This document shows, piece after piece, positions 17,597 through 25,821 of a DNA stretch of 64,000 nucleotides (positions are counted from its first letter, which is position 1; every line of letters starts with the position of its first letter). A model generated the notes under the pieces. The model was not told where the DNA came from, ran no database searches, and worked only from the letters and a program-made list of their open reading frames with translations. The DNA is from Kineococcus endophyticus. GTDB taxonomy: Bacteria; Actinomycetota; Actinomycetes; Actinomycetales; Kineococcaceae. The translations under genes were made by a program, and so were the position numbers. The stretch covers positions 105,451 through 169,450 of the forward strand of contig NZ_JBFNQN010000015.1 of assembly GCF_040796495.1 (NCBI RefSeq). The letters are read 5' to 3'.

Positions 17597-18721
17597 GTGA
17601 GCGACGTTGTCGCGGAAGGACCCCGGGCCAGCGCCGATGCCCCAGTCCTGGCCCGGCTCTCGGTGCTGGACCGCTTCCTGCCGGTGTGGATCATCGCGGC
17701 CATGGCCGTCGGGCTGCTGCTGGGCCGACTCGTCCCCGGCCTCGACGACGCCCTCAGCGCGGTGGAGGTCGGCTCGGTCAGCTTGCCCATCGCCGTGGGC
17801 CTGCTGCTGATGATGTACCCGGTGCTGGCCAAGGTCCGGTACTCCGAGACAGGGCGCATCGCCGCCGACCGCCGGCTCATGGTCAGCTCCCTGGTCCTGA
17901 ACTGGCTCATCGGCCCCGCGCTGATGTTCGCCCTCGCCTGGCTGCTGCTGCCGGACCAGCCGGAGTACCGCACCGGCCTGGTCATCGTCGGTCTGGCCCG
18001 CTGCATCGCCATGGTGCTCATCTGGAACGACCTGTCCTGCGGTGACCGCGAAGCCGCCGCCGTCCTGGTCGCCATCAACTCCGTCTTCCAGATCCTGGCC
18101 TTCGCCGCCCTCGGGTGGTTCTACCTGCAGGTCCTGCCCGGCTGGCTGGGCCTGCCAACGACCAGCGCGGACTTCTCCGTCGGCGCGATCGTCGTCTCGG
18201 TACTGGTTTTCCTGGGCATCCCCCTGGTCGCCGGCTTCCTGACCCGCACGCTGGGCGAGCGGGCCAGGGGACGCGCCTGGTACGAAGACCGCTTCCTGCC
18301 CAAGATTGGCCCGGTCGCGCTGTACGGGCTGCTGTTCACCATCGTGATGCTCTTCGCCCTGCAGGGGGACGCGATCACCTCACGGCCCGGCGACGTCGCC
18401 CGCATCGCCCTACCACTGCTGGCCTACTTCACGATCATGTTCGCGGGCTCCTTCGTGCTCGGTCGCGCGATCGGCCTGAGCTACGCCAAGACGTCGACGC
18501 TGTCCTTCACCGCCACCGGCAACAACTTCGAGTTGGCCATCGCGGTGGCCATCGGCACGTTCGGCGTGACCTCCGGGCAGGCCTTGGCCGGGGTCGTCGG
18601 TCCGCTGATCGAGGTGCCCGTCCTCGTCGCGCTGGTCTACGTGGCGCTGTGGGCCGGGCGCCACTTCTTCCCCGGCGACCCCACGGTGCCCGCGAGCGCC
18701 GCTGTCTCGTCCCGCCGTTGA
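17597..18721 (+). CDS. acr3: Arsenite efflux transporter Acr3
   Basis: A 374-residue inner-membrane carrier with ten likely helices that exports arsenite. The conserved Cys is in the helix LARCIAMVLIWNDLSCGD near residue 136, and the family sequence TGNNFELAIAVAIGTFG lies near 305-320. The GTG at 17597 follows a GAAGGGA ribosome site at suitable distance; an in-frame TTG six bases earlier is a possible alternative. It is divergent from arsR across the shared operator region, followed after 26 bp by arsO, and removes the product of ArsC. Confidence 0.93.
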   Translation: MSDVVAEGPRASADAPVLARLSVLDRFLPVWIIAAMAVGLLLGRLVPGLDDALSAVEVGSVSLPIAVGLLLMMYPVLAKVRYSETGRIAADRRLMVSSLVLNWLIGPALMFALAWLLLPDQPEYRTGLVIVGLARCIAMVLIWNDLSCGDREAAAVLVAINSVFQILAFAALGWFYLQVLPGWLGLPTTSADFSVGAIVVSVLVFLGIPLVAGFLTRTLGERARGRAWYEDRFLPKIGPVALYGLLFTIVMLFALQGDAITSRPGDVARIALPLLAYFTIMFAGSFVLGRAIGLSYAKTSTLSFTATGNNFELAIAVAIGTFGVTSGQALAGVVGPLIEVPVLVALVYVALWAGRHFFPGDPTVPASAAVSSRR

Positions 18722-18747
18722 ACCTCCCCACCCGAAGGAGAGCAGCC

Positions 18748-20172
18748 ATGTCCACTCCTACCGTCACTGTCGACCGCAGTGACCTGCCGGTCGTCGTGAT
18801 CGGTGCCGGGCCGGTCGGCCTAGCCGCTGCGGCGCACCTGTTGGAACGTGGCCTCGACCCGCTGGTGCTGGAAGCCGGTGACGACGTCGGGTCCGCGGTG
18901 CGGGCCTGGTCGCACGTCCGGCTCTTCTCCCCGTGGCGGTACAACCTCGACGCCGCGGCGGTGCGCCTGCTGGAACCGACCGGCTGGACGAGCCCGAAGC
19001 CGACGGGATTGCCGACCGGCGGTGACCTCGTCGTGCAGTACCTCGCCCCCTTGGCGGCCGTCCCCACGCTGGCACCGCGCATCCGGACCGGCGAGCGCAT
19101 CATCGCCGTCAGTCGTGTCGGGATGGACAAGACGCACAACCACGAGCGCAGCGATCGACCGTTCCTCGTCCGGACGCAGGGTTCGGACGGCACGGTCGTC
19201 GACTACCAGGCGCGGGCGGTCATCGACGCCTCCGGGACCTGGAACCAGCCGAACCCCTTGGGCGCCGCTGGGCTGCCCGCGATCGGGGAAGCGGAGGCCG
19301 GTGAACACCTGAGCGGTCCTCTGCCCGATGTCCTCGGCGCGGACCGGGCACGCTTCGCCGGTCGCCGGGTGCTGGTCGTCGGAGCTGGGCACTCCGCGAC
19401 GAACACGCTGTTGGACCTCGTCGCCCTGGCCGAGCAGGAGCCCGGCACCGTCATCACCTGGGCCGTCCGTGGCGCGTCGGTGGCCCGCACGTTCGGTGGC
19501 GGGGACCGCGACGGTCTTCCCGCCCGCGGCGCTCTGGGCTCACGGCTGCGGACCGCCGTGCAGGCCGGCCGCATCGAGCTGCTGACCGAGGTGACGATCA
19601 CCGCCCTGGAGACGTCCGGTGACGCGGTAGCTGTCGCTACTTCGTCACCGACCGGGGACCGTCGGCTGTCCGTGGACGTCGTGGTGGCCGCGACCGGTTT
19701 CCGGCCCGACCTGGCGATGCTGCGCGAGCTGCGTCTGGACCTGGACCCCGGCGTCGAAGCCCCCCGCCGCTTGGCCCCGCTCATTGACCCGGAGTTCCAC
19801 TCCTGCGGGACCGTCCCGGCGCACGGCGCGGACGTGCTGGCCCACCCGGACACGGGCTTCTTCATCGTCGGGATGAAGTCCTACGGACGTGCGCCGACCT
19901 TCCTGCTGGCCACCGGCTACGAGCAGGTGCGCTCGATCGCCGCTGCCCTGGCTGGGGACGCCGCTGCTGCCGCCGACGTGCAGCTCGACCTGCCGGAGAC
20001 GGGGGTGTGCTCCTCGGCACCGCCGGTGGTCTCGGCTGACGGCTCCCTGGACATCGACGAGTCCGCGAGCGCCGGGTGCTGCGCCGGGCCGGCGGGTGCG
20101 GAGCCGGTCTCCATCGGGTTCCCCACCGGCTCGGCTCACGGGCGTGCCGGCGAGCGCGAGGCCCGCGTCTGA
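18748..20172 (+). CDS. arsO: ArsO-like flavin monooxygenase/oxidoreductase
   Basis: A 474-residue flavoprotein with two dinucleotide-binding motifs: GAGPVGLAAAAHLLERG (about 19-35) for FAD and VVGAGHSATNTLLD (about 210-223) for NAD(P)H, followed by the ATGF motif typical of class B monooxygenase relatives. Such genes are widespread in actinobacterial ars clusters, where they are called arsO; their reaction is not firmly established. The C-terminus has a Cys-Cys pair (AGCCAGP), which might bind arsenite. It has a strong AAGGAG site and sits between acr3 and the MFS gene, 2 bp from the latter. Confidence 0.75.
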   Translation: MSTPTVTVDRSDLPVVVIGAGPVGLAAAAHLLERGLDPLVLEAGDDVGSAVRAWSHVRLFSPWRYNLDAAAVRLLEPTGWTSPKPTGLPTGGDLVVQYLAPLAAVPTLAPRIRTGERIIAVSRVGMDKTHNHERSDRPFLVRTQGSDGTVVDYQARAVIDASGTWNQPNPLGAAGLPAIGEAEAGEHLSGPLPDVLGADRARFAGRRVLVVGAGHSATNTLLDLVALAEQEPGTVITWAVRGASVARTFGGGDRDGLPARGALGSRLRTAVQAGRIELLTEVTITALETSGDAVAVATSSPTGDRRLSVDVVVAATGFRPDLAMLRELRLDLDPGVEAPRRLAPLIDPEFHSCGTVPAHGADVLAHPDTGFFIVGMKSYGRAPTFLLATGYEQVRSIAAALAGDAAAAADVQLDLPETGVCSSAPPVVSADGSLDIDESASAGCCAGPAGAEPVSIGFPTGSAHGRAGEREARV

Positions 20173-20174
20173 CG

Positions 20175-21412
20175 ATGTCGCGACGTCGCCGGTCATCCCC
20201 GCCGATGACACCGATGGCGGGCGTGCCGGTCGTCGAGGCGCAGGTGCAGCCGCGGCTCCGGCTGGCTCTGGCCACGCTGTGCGTGACCGAGATCGTGTCC
20301 TGGGGGGTGACGTACTACGCCTTCCCCGTGCTGCTGTCGGCCATCACCGCGGACACGGGCTGGTCGGCCAGCGCGGCCAGCGCGGCCTTCTCCCTGGGGC
20401 TCCTCGTCTCGGCGGTCGCTGGGATACCGGTCGGGAGGTGGCTCGACCGGTTCGGGCCGCGGAAGGTGATGACGGTCGGATCGGTGTTGGCCGTCATCGC
20501 CATGATCGCCGTGGCCAGCGCGACGTCCCTGCTGACGTTCGCGCTGGCGTGGGCGCTGGCGGGCATCGCGATGTCCGGCATCCTGTACCCGCCGGCCTTC
20601 GCCGCGGTGACGGGCTGGTTCGGTCCCGACCGGATGCGGGGCCTGCTGGTGCTGACGCTCGTGGCGGGCTTGTCGTCCACCGTCTTCGCCCCCTGACCGC
20701 GGTGCTGGTCGAGAACTTCTCCTGGCGGACCAGCTACATGCTGCTGACGGTGCTCCTGGTGGGGACCGTCCTCCTGCACGGGTGGGGACTGCGAGCGCCC
20801 TGGAATCCAACGGCCCCGTCCCGTCAGTCCAGGGCACAGGTGCGCCACGTGGTGCACAGTCGAGGTTTCATCGTGCTGTCGGTCGTCTTCACCACCTTGG
20901 CCTTGGCCTTCTACATGGCCAGCTTGGGGTTGGTGCCGCTGCTCGTGGAGCGGGGGTTCGACCACCGGCTCGCGGCGACGACCCTGGGGTTGCTGGGCGC
21001 TGGGCAGCTCGTCGGACGCCTGCTGTACGGCCCAGTGGTCCGGAGCAGGTCTTCGACCACCGGCATCGTCTTCGTGGTCGTCATCGCCGGCGGTTCGATC
21101 CTGGGCCTGGCGTTGCTCCCGCCCGTGGTCGGCGTGCTGATCACCAGCGCGGTCGTCTTCGGCGCGGCCAGGGGCGCCTTCACCTTGCTGCAGGCGAGCG
21201 TGGTCGCGGACCGGTGGGGTCAGCAGCACTACGGCGCGGTGGCGGGGGTGTTCGCGATGCCGATCACGACCGCGACGGCGATGGCTCCGTGGGCAGCCGC
21301 AGCGGTGACCAGCCTCATGGGAAGCAACATCACCACGTACTTGATGACCGCGGCCGTCTTGGGGTTAGCCGGTGTCCTGCTCCGGTTCAGCGACCTCGGA
21401 GGACGGCACTAG
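20175..21412 (+). pseudogene. MFS transporter of the ars cluster, interrupted by a frameshift
   Basis: Two reading frames together encode about 412 residues of a 12-helix major-facilitator protein. The first (20175-20696) starts 2 bp after arsO and gives the N-terminal six helices with the GRWLDRFGPRK loop; it stops at TGA right after STVFAP. The second frame resumes with LTAVLVENFSWRTSYML and runs to 21412. The break lies in a run of five C residues (about 20688-20693); one more C would restore a single ORF. It is either a recent pseudogene or a homopolymer read error. MFS genes of this type accompany arsO elsewhere and may export an organoarsenical. Confidence 0.75.
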
Positions 21413-21759
21413 GACGAGCGTTCAAGTGCCGCTCTTCAGCGGTCTGGCGTCCTTGCGGTGGCGTCACGGGCACGCAACCTTCCTTGGCCGGTAGCGACTC
21501 ATCGCGCGGGGGGACCCGACGTTGTCCACGCCGTCCTCCGGCGACTCGACGACGAACCGGGGGGGACCTCGTGACATGTCGGACTAACGGGTGTTACTAC
21601 CGTCAGGTTTTTTCAGCAGGCCGCATCGTGAGAGTGAACCCGCCGTAGGCGTGCGACCGGTGCGCCCCCGTCCATCCGAAAAACGGGGGGGTGTCGGCGG
21701 CTCGTGCTACGTCAGCGTCGCTCGGCCGCTTCCTCGGTGAGCCTTGGGGATGCGGCGAC
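21413..21759. other. Non-coding gap after the ars cluster
   Basis: These 347 bp hold no convincing gene; the short frames here lack start sites and actinobacterial codon pattern. The base composition is less GC-rich than nearby. It contains a candidate terminator (21584-21613) for the acr3-arsO-MFS transcript and separates the ars cargo from the HEPN-like gene. Confidence 0.6.
21584..21613 (+). terminator. Candidate Rho-independent terminator of the acr3 operon
   Basis: CTAACGG (21584-21590) and CCGTCAG (21600-21606) can pair at 6 of 7 positions around a 9-nt loop, followed directly by G and six T residues. The T-run is unusual in this GC-rich window, which supports a real terminator despite the modest stem. 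Confidence 0.5.
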
Positions 21760-22386
21760 CTACCGGCTCCCATCGGTTCCGGCGTCGAAGACAAGGCCCC
21801 GGAAGGACCACAGCAGATCGCGTCCACGTGCCGCGAGCGCCTCGTACGCCTCGTCCTCGACGGCGAGGTCGACGGCTTCCGGTACTTCGCTCCCGGGTGG
21901 ACGTAGCTGGATCATGATCGTCGGGCCGGCGGTAAAGGCCCACGCGTCATGGATGATCCGGTTGCGCCGGTCGTGCGCCCTCCTCATGTCCAGCCGCCAG
22001 GCGTGGAAACGGTCTTGTACATCAGCAGGTACTTCGCGATGGGTACCACGGTGCTGCTCTCGCATCCTGCGTTCGACCTCATCAGCTCGTGCGTCGAGCA
22101 GGCGCAGGGAGCGGTCGGACGCGAGGCGAGCGTGCGTCTCGACCATGTCCTGGCCCTCCCCGGCGTGGATGATCATCGCGGCGAGGATCTGCGTCACCCA
22201 GTCGTCGGCGGTGGCGAAGGTCATGATCACGCGCCCGAGCCGCCGGTGCAGCTCGTCCTCCGCACCGACCCAGAAGGAGATGACCGGCACGTCACCGGCT
22301 ACCGCGTCCGCATCCTCATCAGGAACCACGAGGTCGAGGCTATCGACAAGAGGGTGGGGCGGCGGATTGAGTATCCACCGCCCCAC
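21760..22386 (-). CDS. Hypothetical protein with HEPN-like RN(x3)H motif
   Basis: A 208-residue, mostly helical protein with no family I can name. Helices around 52-75 and 95-135 are followed by DMRRAHDRRNRIIHDAW, where Arg141-Asn142 to His146 fits the R-polar-x3-H signature of HEPN ribonucleases found in toxin-antitoxin and anti-phage systems. An acidic C-terminal tail follows. The annotated GTG start has a poor ribosome site, so the true start may be downstream. It lies between the ars cargo and rep, with no obvious nucleotidyltransferase (MNT) antitoxin gene next to it. Function is inferred from one motif only. Confidence 0.5.
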   Translation of the reverse strand: MGRWILNPPPHPLVDSLDLVVPDEDADAVAGDVPVISFWVGAEDELHRRLGRVIMTFATADDWVTQILAAMIIHAGEGQDMVETHARLASDRSLRLLDARADEVERRMREQHRGTHREVPADVQDRFHAWRLDMRRAHDRRNRIIHDAWAFTAGPTIMIQLRPPGSEVPEAVDLAVEDEAYEALAARGRDLLWSFRGLVFDAGTDGSR

Positions 22387-22411
22387 TCCTGAACTGGGCT
22401 GATACCGGCCC

Positions 22412-22429
22412 GGCTAACGCAGGGCTAAC
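22412..22429. repeat. Third GTTAGCC repeat pair, at the end of rep
   Basis: GGCTAAC occurs at 22412-22418 and 22423-22429, again 11 bp apart, in the opposite orientation to the pairs at both element ends. One copy overlaps the rep stop codon. The spacing identity argues against chance. Confidence 0.6.
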
Positions 22430-23537
22430 GCTCTTCGGGGGTTTCCAGTGCCTGCTCGCCCACCAGTTCGGTGCCGTCCGAGAAAGAGAGGCGCCGCGGC
22501 AGGTGGTCGGTGTCGGTGAGGTCCGCCGGCGACAGGCGCAGGCGGTTGACCACCGCGCGGGCGTCGTCGCGCGGGTTGTGGCTGAGCATGGGTTCGGTGC
22601 CGAGCAGCTGTTCGGTCAGGTACGCGACCACGTTCCTCGCCTCGTGGGCGCGTCCCTCCGCGACCATGGCGTTGAGGGCTTCCCGCAGGATCGTGGGACG
22701 GCCGGTCAAGACGTCACCGAACCCGGACCGGTAGAAGAAGTCCTCCGCCAAGATGACCAACTCCACGCGGTCGCCGACCGCCGTGGTCGAGACGGGGTTC
22801 GCCAGCAGGAAGCGGCTGTTGAGCTGCAGCTCCCACCGGAGCCGTCCAGTCGTCGCATGGCTCCATGCTCGCAGAATGTCCGCTTCGACGCCGCCGATCC
22901 GCTGCGCGTGCGCCCACAACTCCCGCCGCTTGTCGTAGCAGCGGGTCCTCCAGTACTGGGGAACGATGCGCTCGACCGTCTGGGTGACGCCGGGTCGGGA
23001 TTCCCACTCCACCTGCCGTGCCCTGCGGGCTCCCGGCATCCGGGCGATGGCGCGCAGGGTGCTCGCCGGGTCGTTGATCTGGTGGAAGTCGCGGACCAGG
23101 TCCAACCTGGTGATCCGGTATCGGTCGGGGCGCCGGTCGCAGACAGGCAGTTCGTCCGCGATCTCGTTGAGGACGATGGCCAGGAGACCCGACAGCTGAC
23201 GGAGCGGGAGCGCTTCGCGGTTGTGCCCGAAGAGCACGCGCGGCATCGAGAACTCGATCCACAGTTCCAACGGTCCGTTACCTCTCCGGTTGACGCCGAG
23301 CCGGACGTCGCCGGCCCCCACGCGGATCGTCGTTCTGCCGCTCCGCAACGTCCAGGTGCCCGGGTCGTCGAGGTTCGTCCGGACCCGGTTGAGGCGGTGT
23401 TCTTCCAGGAGCGGGATGAGCTGTTCGTCGACGGGACCACGCAGCGCGATGGTGTCGACTCCGACCCCGAGGGGAGGGGTGAACTGGTCCCTGTCAGTGG
23501 GGAACTGCGGGTTCTTGCTCAGCTTGATGTCGGTCAT
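22425..23537 (-). CDS. Rolling-circle-type replication initiator
   Basis: A 370-residue protein resembling Rep_trans and filamentous-phage RstA/gpII-type replication initiators. Diagnostic segments are VDTIALRG near the N-terminus, RYRITRLDLVRDFH (about 140-153), and RTRCYDKRREL (about 198-208), whose Tyr-x-Lys pattern is typical of such nickases, then a basic helical C-terminus. It would nick a double-strand origin so that the excised circle can replicate. The ATG overlaps the stop of the upstream excisionase-like gene (ATGA). The catalytic Tyr has not been proven; similarity was judged by eye. Confidence 0.6.
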   Translation of the reverse strand: MTDIKLSKNPQFPTDRDQFTPPLGVGVDTIALRGPVDEQLIPLLEEHRLNRVRTNLDDPGTWTLRSGRTTIRVGAGDVRLGVNRRGNGPLELWIEFSMPRVLFGHNREALPLRQLSGLLAIVLNEIADELPVCDRRPDRYRITRLDLVRDFHQINDPASTLRAIARMPGARRARQVEWESRPGVTQTVERIVPQYWRTRCYDKRRELWAHAQRIGGVEADILRAWSHATTGRLRWELQLNSRFLLANPVSTTAVGDRVELVILAEDFFYRSGFGDVLTGRPTILREALNAMVAEGRAHEARNVVAYLTEQLLGTEPMLSHNPRDDARAVVNRLRLSPADLTDTDHLPRRLSFSDGTELVGEQALETPEER

Positions 23538-23797
23538 CCGCGGGGACCCCCGACGTTGAGCAGGTCGAGGAGGGCCCCCACGGGGACCAGCAGCCGTCGG
23601 CCGATGCGGACCGTGGGGATGCTGTGCCGGTGCACGGCTTCGTACGCGGAGCTGCGCGAGACGCCGAGGACCGTCGCCGCCTGCGGGACGGTGATCGTCG
23701 CCCGCTCCTTCCAGTCCGAGGGGGGCGGGGAGGTCGTGAGCGTGGGGTTCATCTGGTGCGGCGCGGTGCTGTTCGGTGCGTTGTTGGTCATGGACAT
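23534..23797 (-). CDS. xis: Excisionase-like helix-turn-helix protein
   Basis: An 87-residue protein whose second half is a MerR/excisionase-type winged HTH: TITVPQAATVLGVSRSSAYEAVHRHSIPTVRIGRRLLVP. Proteins of this kind direct excision with tyrosine integrases and are common in small actinobacterial integrative elements. The ATG at 23797 is taken; in-frame starts at 23791 and 23839 are possible. Its stop overlaps rep, so the two are cotranscribed, divergent from the HTH-integrase pair. Confidence 0.7.
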   Translation of the reverse strand: MSMTNNAPNSTAPHQMNPTLTTSPPPSDWKERATITVPQAATVLGVSRSSAYEAVHRHSIPTVRIGRRLLVPVGALLDLLNVGGPRG

Positions 23798-23867
23798 GAG
23801 GTTCCGTCCGCGATACGGTCCTGACAAGTGATACGGCATCTCATGTTCTCGACAGATAGGAGATACG
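23798..23867. promoter_or_regulatory. Divergent promoter with three GATACGG repeats
   Basis: GATACGG occurs at 23812-23818, 23830-23836 and 23862-23868, all in the same orientation, in the 70 bp between the xis-rep and HTH-int operons. The last copy overlaps the GTG start at 23868. They may be regulator binding sites or origin iterons. Confidence 0.5.
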
Positions 23868-24509
23868 GTGAAGCTCGTCGCGAAGAGCGGCCCGGACCCG
23901 TGGACGTGTCGCTGGCCGGATGACCACGGGCCGTGGGAACTGCAGCTGTCGTGGCGCTGGTCCTCGGCCGGCTACGAGTGCACGGGCATCTCGATCTCGT
24001 TGATGCCGGACGCCGACCTGCAGTCGATCACCGCGAGCCTGGTCCGGGGCATCCCGGTGCAGTCCATCATCCGCAGGGCGCGGGAGGAGATGGCGTACGA
24101 GGACGCCGGCGCGCTGCTGGAAGCCTACGAAGCCGGTGTTGCAGGTGACCCCGAGTACGTGCAGCTTGCGGACGAGTTGTCGCCGTCGATGGTCGAGGGC
24201 CTGCAGCAGCAGGTGAGAAGTTGGACGTCGCGCACCGCGCGTCCGCAGCCGGAACGGTCCGACGCGGACTTCTACCGCGAGGTCGCCTTCGTCTACATGG
24301 AGGCGATGAACAACGGGAAACCGCCCACGCTCGCCGTGGCGAAGCACTTCCACGTGTCGCGCCCCACGGCCTCCCGGTACCTGGTCAAGACCCGGGAGAT
24401 GAAGCTCCTTCCCCGCGCCCAGCCGGGGAAGGCCACGACGAACATGACGATCACGATGAAGAGAGCCATGAAGAAGAACGAGATGCAGAAGGAGGCGAAG
24501 GACCAGTGA
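23868..24509 (+). CDS. Element-borne HTH protein of unknown function
   Basis: A 213-residue protein, unrecognised as a whole. A helix-turn-helix is visible near residues 146-172 (TLAVAKHFHVSRPTASRYLVKTREMKLL), following DFYREVAFVYMEAMNNGK; the last 30 residues are rich in Lys and Met. The N-terminal part (WRWSSAGYECTGISISL) is beta-rich. The GTG start follows a TAGGAG site. It leads the operon that ends with the integrase (4-nt overlap) and is divergent from xis-rep, so it is a good candidate for the element's master regulator. No function is proven. Confidence 0.6.
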   Translation: MKLVAKSGPDPWTCRWPDDHGPWELQLSWRWSSAGYECTGISISLMPDADLQSITASLVRGIPVQSIIRRAREEMAYEDAGALLEAYEAGVAGDPEYVQLADELSPSMVEGLQQQVRSWTSRTARPQPERSDADFYREVAFVYMEAMNNGKPPTLAVAKHFHVSRPTASRYLVKTREMKLLPRAQPGKATTNMTITMKRAMKKNEMQKEAKDQ

Positions 24510-25735
24510 GGGGTACGGTGCGGCAGAAGTGCCAGTGCCTGGTCAGGCGGGACGAGACCGGCAGGGTCGTGAAGGACGCCAAGGGCAAGTCCATCACCGA
24601 CCACCGGCCGGGCTGCAAGCCGAAGTGGGAGATCTTCTACGAGGTGGGGCGGGACGCGACCGGCAAGCGGAAGCAGGAGACGAAGAGCGGCTTCACCACC
24701 AAGAAGGAAGCGCAGATCGCGCTCAGTGCGGCCGTGGACCGGGTGAACAAGGGGTTGTACGTCACCGGGGCCCCCGTGCTGGTCCGGGACTTCCTGGACG
24801 GGTGGCTGCAGGGCAAGGCCACGCTGCGGGACTCGACGGTGCAGGCGTACCGAAGCCACCTCGATCTCTACCTCATCCCCCACCTCGGGCACGTCCGCCT
24901 TGCGGAGCTGCGGCACCACCACGTCGAGCGGATGTTCACCGACCTGCGCAGCCGACCGGGCGCCCCCTTGTCCCCGGCCACGCTGCAGCGGATCAGGGCC
25001 ACGTTCAACAGCGCGTTGAACTCCGCGATGAAGCGTCAGCTGATCCTGGTGAACCCGGTGGCCAGCATCGAACTGCCCTCGATCCCGCGCCGTTCCCACT
25101 CGGTGTGGACCATCGACGAGCTGAACCGCTTCTTCGACTTCACCGCGAAGGAGCGGCTGGCGGTGGCGTACCGCGTGGTGGCCATGACCGGCTTCCGCCG
25201 GGGGGAGATCGCCGGGCTCCGCTGGGAGGACGTCGACCTCGACCGGCGCATCCTGCACGTCCGTCAGCAGCGTGTCCAGCTCCGGACCGGGGTGAAGGTC
25301 GGGCCGCCGAAGAGCGACACGGGCGTGCGACGGGTGCCCATCGACGAGACGACGGCGGATCTGCTGCGGCAGCACCGCGCCCGGATGACGGAGGAGGCCC
25401 TCGGCCGCGGCGAGGGGCGCACGGCGATGGAGTACGTCTTCGTCAAGGAGGACGGGAGCCCGGTGATGCCGGAGACGATCTACAAGACGATGCGTCGTCT
25501 GGCGCTGCGGGCAGGCCTCCCGCCGATCCGCCTGCATGACCTCCGCCACACCCACGCCAGCCACGCCCTCGCCGCAGGGATCCCCATGAAGGTGGTGCAG
25601 GAGCGGCTCGGGCACTCGTCCATCAGCTTGACCATGGACACGTACACGGCCGTGCTCCCGGAGGTCGCGGTCGTGGCCGCGGACCTCATCGCCGCCGCGG
25701 TCGACGGGAAGCGCCGCCCGGCCGTGGGCGGGTGA
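24506..25735 (+). CDS. int: Tyrosine recombinase (integrase)
   Basis: A 409-residue phage-type integrase with arm-binding N-terminus, core-binding domain (about 90-185: VRDFLDGWLQGKATLRDSTV) and catalytic domain. The catalytic set is Arg231 (TGFRRGE), Lys269, His344 and Arg347 (HDLRHTHAS), His370 (LGHSS) and the nucleophile Tyr380 (TMDTYTAV). The first 40 residues include C9, C11, H33 and C37, possibly a small zinc knuckle. The GTG overlaps the preceding stop. The gene ends 86 bp from the tRNA-Lys attachment site it presumably uses. All catalytic residues are intact, so the enzyme is probably active. Confidence 0.95.
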   Translation: MRGTVRQKCQCLVRRDETGRVVKDAKGKSITDHRPGCKPKWEIFYEVGRDATGKRKQETKSGFTTKKEAQIALSAAVDRVNKGLYVTGAPVLVRDFLDGWLQGKATLRDSTVQAYRSHLDLYLIPHLGHVRLAELRHHHVERMFTDLRSRPGAPLSPATLQRIRATFNSALNSAMKRQLILVNPVASIELPSIPRRSHSVWTIDELNRFFDFTAKERLAVAYRVVAMTGFRRGEIAGLRWEDVDLDRRILHVRQQRVQLRTGVKVGPPKSDTGVRRVPIDETTADLLRQHRARMTEEALGRGEGRTAMEYVFVKEDGSPVMPETIYKTMRRLALRAGLPPIRLHDLRHTHASHALAAGIPMKVVQERLGHSSISLTMDTYTAVLPEVAVVAADLIAAAVDGKRRPAVGG

Positions 25736-25742
25736 CGAGTGC

Positions 25743-25760
25743 GTTAGCCAAGCGTTAGCC
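25743..25760. repeat. Right-end GTTAGCC repeat pair
   Basis: GTTAGCC at 25743-25749 and 25754-25760, 11 bp apart, lies between the int stop and the attachment core. Orientation and spacing match the pair at 15186-15203, so in the excised circle the two pairs would flank the recombination core on both sides, as arm-type integrase sites do. Confidence 0.6.
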
Positions 25761-25821
25761 TCGACGACCCGCGAGCGCCTCCCGAACAGGTGTCGGAGGA
25801 GCGTTTCCGCAGGTCAGAAGG

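Noticed and set aside
20697..21412. Second half of the MFS gene as an independent protein
   Set aside because: It begins in mid-protein with no ribosome site and continues exactly the sequence expected after the first half.
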